6,161 bases of DNA. It comes from an uncultured Acidobacteriota bacterium (GTDB lineage Bacteria; Acidobacteriota; Thermoanaerobaculia; Gp7-AA8). Below, piece after piece: positions 5,199 through 6,161 of this stretch. Made by a program: the position numbers and the translations under genes. Below the pieces are notes generated by a model. It was not told the origin of the DNA and did not search any database. It saw only the letters and a list, made by a program, of their open reading frames with translations. The stretch covers positions 1 through 6,161 of the forward strand of contig CAMPKJ010000282.1 in the NCBI GenBank assembly GCA_946887105.1, written 5' to 3'. Position 1 is the first letter of the stretch. Each line of letters starts with the position of its first letter.

Positions 5199-5889
5199 AA
5201 GCGAAGGACCTCGCTTCAAGTGGCGCTCCGCCTCTCGCGAATCCCTGCTCCGCGAATACGATCTCGCGCTCCGTTGCCACGATCACCGTCGAGGCACGCG
5301 TGCCGTAGCGCTCGCCGGTGATGAACACCTCGCTCTCCACGCGGCCGCTCTGGCGCGGCGTCGTGAGAAAGCGCATCAATGCATCGGCGGGATGATCGCG
5401 ATGCAGCACGTCCTCCATCGCCTCGGCGGCGAGCGCGGTCTTCGGCCATAGCTCGCCGAGCGGCGCATTGCTGATCGCGTGGATTCCGGCCGGAAGCGGA
5501 GTCCATGAACCCGGCGTGACGTGCACGATCTCGCCGCCCGCAACGCCGGCCAGCAGATGAAAGCCGGCGTACGATGAGGCGTCGGCGACGATCGCATTCG
5601 CGAACGCGCGGGCGTCGACATCCGAGGTCACGAAGTCGCGCACCAGCGCACCGCGCGAGCGCGACCGGCGTTCCGCGCCGCGCAGATTCGTCACCGCCGC
5701 GAACCGGCCGCTCTTCGCGATGGCCAGCCATGAGCCGCCGAGCACCGCGTCACGTCCGCCGAGGACATCGGGAGCGTCGGGCCAGAAATCGGCGGCGTAG
5801 GACGGACGCTCGTAATCCTCATCGCGATTCGCGGCCAGGACCAGCGGAAAGCGCGCGTCGGCGCGATGCGCGAGCACGATCAGGCACAT
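5182..5889 (-). CDS. NRDE (TANGO2) family protein
   Basis: A 235-residue cytoplasmic protein. It opens MCLIVLAHRA and has the name-giving motif N-R-D-E at 21-24, GGRD (44-47), GGSWLAI (51-57), VTNLRG (66-71), ISNAP (139-143), LWPK (147-150) and YGTRASTV (195-202), all in family order. The animal homologue TANGO2 has been linked to heme trafficking and lipid metabolism; the bacterial role is not established. Cys2, R22/D23, N68, N141 and R198 are spaced like the active residues of choloylglycine-hydrolase-type Ntn hydrolases, which suggests but does not prove a hydrolase fold. The length is close to normal. The last codons (LSSRA and stop) lie in the inverted repeat at 5177-5198, so the original end may have been replaced. 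No Shine-Dalgarno is visible; TAGACT at 5896-5901 lies six bases before the ATG, as expected for a leaderless mRNA. Confidence 0.9.
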   Translation of the reverse strand: MCLIVLAHRADARFPLVLAANRDEDYERPSYAADFWPDAPDVLGGRDAVLGGSWLAIAKSGRFAAVTNLRGAERRSRSRGALVRDFVTSDVDARAFANAIVADASSYAGFHLLAGVAGGEIVHVTPGSWTPLPAGIHAISNAPLGELWPKTALAAEAMEDVLHRDHPADALMRFLTTPRQSGRVESEVFITGERYGTRASTVIVATEREIVFAEQGFARGGAPLEARSFALSSRA

Positions 5890-5895
5890 GACCGC

Positions 5896-5901
5896 AGTCT
5901 A
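5896..5901 (-). promoter_or_regulatory. Possible -10 box for leaderless NRDE mRNA
   Basis: The minus strand reads TAGACT, fitting TANNNT, with six bases (GCGGTC) before the ATG at 5887-5889. Transcription would then begin at or next to the start codon. The lack of any purine-rich ribosome site upstream agrees with this. No good -35 box is visible. Confidence 0.3.
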
Positions 5902-5958
5902 CGCTGGCGTAGCGGTTGCGATGGACTCCAACCGTCCAGAATCACCGGGAGCCCAGAC

Positions 5959-6161
5959 ATGCAACATTTCCAACGAGTTATCGCACTGATCGCCGTCGTC
6001 GCAATCACGTTCTCTCCGTCCGTAAATGCGGAAAATCGCAGCCGCAGCAGGACATCCGACCTCGAGAAGCTCGCCGCCGAGCTCGAGCAGAAGTTCGGCC
6101 GCGGTTCGGTATCGATCGAACGCGCATCGACACCAGCCGCCAGCAGCAGCGCAGCCGATGC
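5959..6161 (+). CDS. Unidentified secreted protein, N-terminal part (runs off the window)
   Basis: An open frame of 67 codons from ATG 5959 with no stop before the edge. Residues 1-24 form a clear signal peptide: MQHFQRV, the hydrophobic run IALIAVVAITF, then SPSVNA with cleavage expected before ENR. The mature part starts basic and polar (RSRSRTSD), then has a charged helix with coiled-coil character (LEKLAAELEQKF, about 35-46), and then a Ser/Ala-rich stretch (residues about 58-67). No domain can be named from this fragment. GGGAG at 5947-5951, seven bases upstream, is a fair ribosome site. The gene is divergent from the NRDE gene with 69 bases between start codons. Export to the periplasm or beyond is the only safe inference. 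Confidence 0.65.
   Translation, partial: MQHFQRVIALIAVVAITFSPSVNAENRSRSRTSDLEKLAAELEQKFGRGSVSIERASTPAASSSAAD

Noticed and set aside
4821..5219. 132-codon minus-strand frame with membrane-like segments across the small gene and the repeat
   Set aside because: It starts inside the NRDE gene and runs through both arms of the inverted repeat. Its hydrophobic stretch is the antisense of the acidic 69-residue protein, which has a better ribosome site.
6064..6110. LEQKFGRGSV in the last partial protein resembles the RecA N-terminus
   Set aside because: The protein has a signal peptide and lacks other RecA features in the visible part; the likeness is short and probably chance.

Overview
This 6.2 kb window is GC-rich chromosomal DNA from a Gram-negative bacterium. 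An outer-membrane-type DUF5916 protein, a lipoprotein and several Sec signal peptides point to a cell with two membranes. The mix of gene families and of 'GTCATCCCGAGCG'-type and 'GTCGCAAA'-type intergenic repeats resembles environmental Acidobacteriota or a neighbouring phylum. That placement is an impression from memory and was not tested.

Layout. Positions 1-383 (+) hold the 3' end of a histidine ammonia-lyase gene (hutH). It converges, with a 6-base gap, on a secreted tetratricopeptide-repeat protein (390-914, -). That gene lies 57 bases downstream of, and probably in one operon with, a large CBM9-like/DUF5916 outer-membrane protein (972-3200, -). A small one-TM protein resembling ElaB/YqjD follows (3301-3690, -), with a strong hairpin at its 3' end. 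A divergent intergenic region (3691-3942) carries a palindromic array of the octamer GTC(G/T)CAAA. Next come a secreted, degenerate staphylococcal-nuclease-fold protein (3943-4431, +) and a lipoprotein (4340-4810, -); their 3' ends overlap by 92 bases on opposite strands. A 69-residue acidic protein with repeated D-x-Y-A-R-D-T motifs (4875-5084, +) follows. A 106-bp element with 22-bp perfect inverted ends (5093-5198) then separates it from an NRDE/TANGO2-family gene (5182-5889, -), whose stop codon lies inside the element. The window closes with the start of an unidentified secreted protein (5959 onward, +).

The genes do not form a recognisable pathway. Histidine degradation, an outer-membrane barrel protein, envelope proteins of unknown role and an NRDE protein look like ordinary chromosomal neighbours with frequent strand switches. 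I see no mobile-element genes, CRISPR array, tRNA, rRNA or defence system. The parts worth a second look are the two palindromic intergenic repeats, the nuclease-fold protein that has lost catalytic residues, the antisense-overlapping gene ends, and the small repeat-motif protein.
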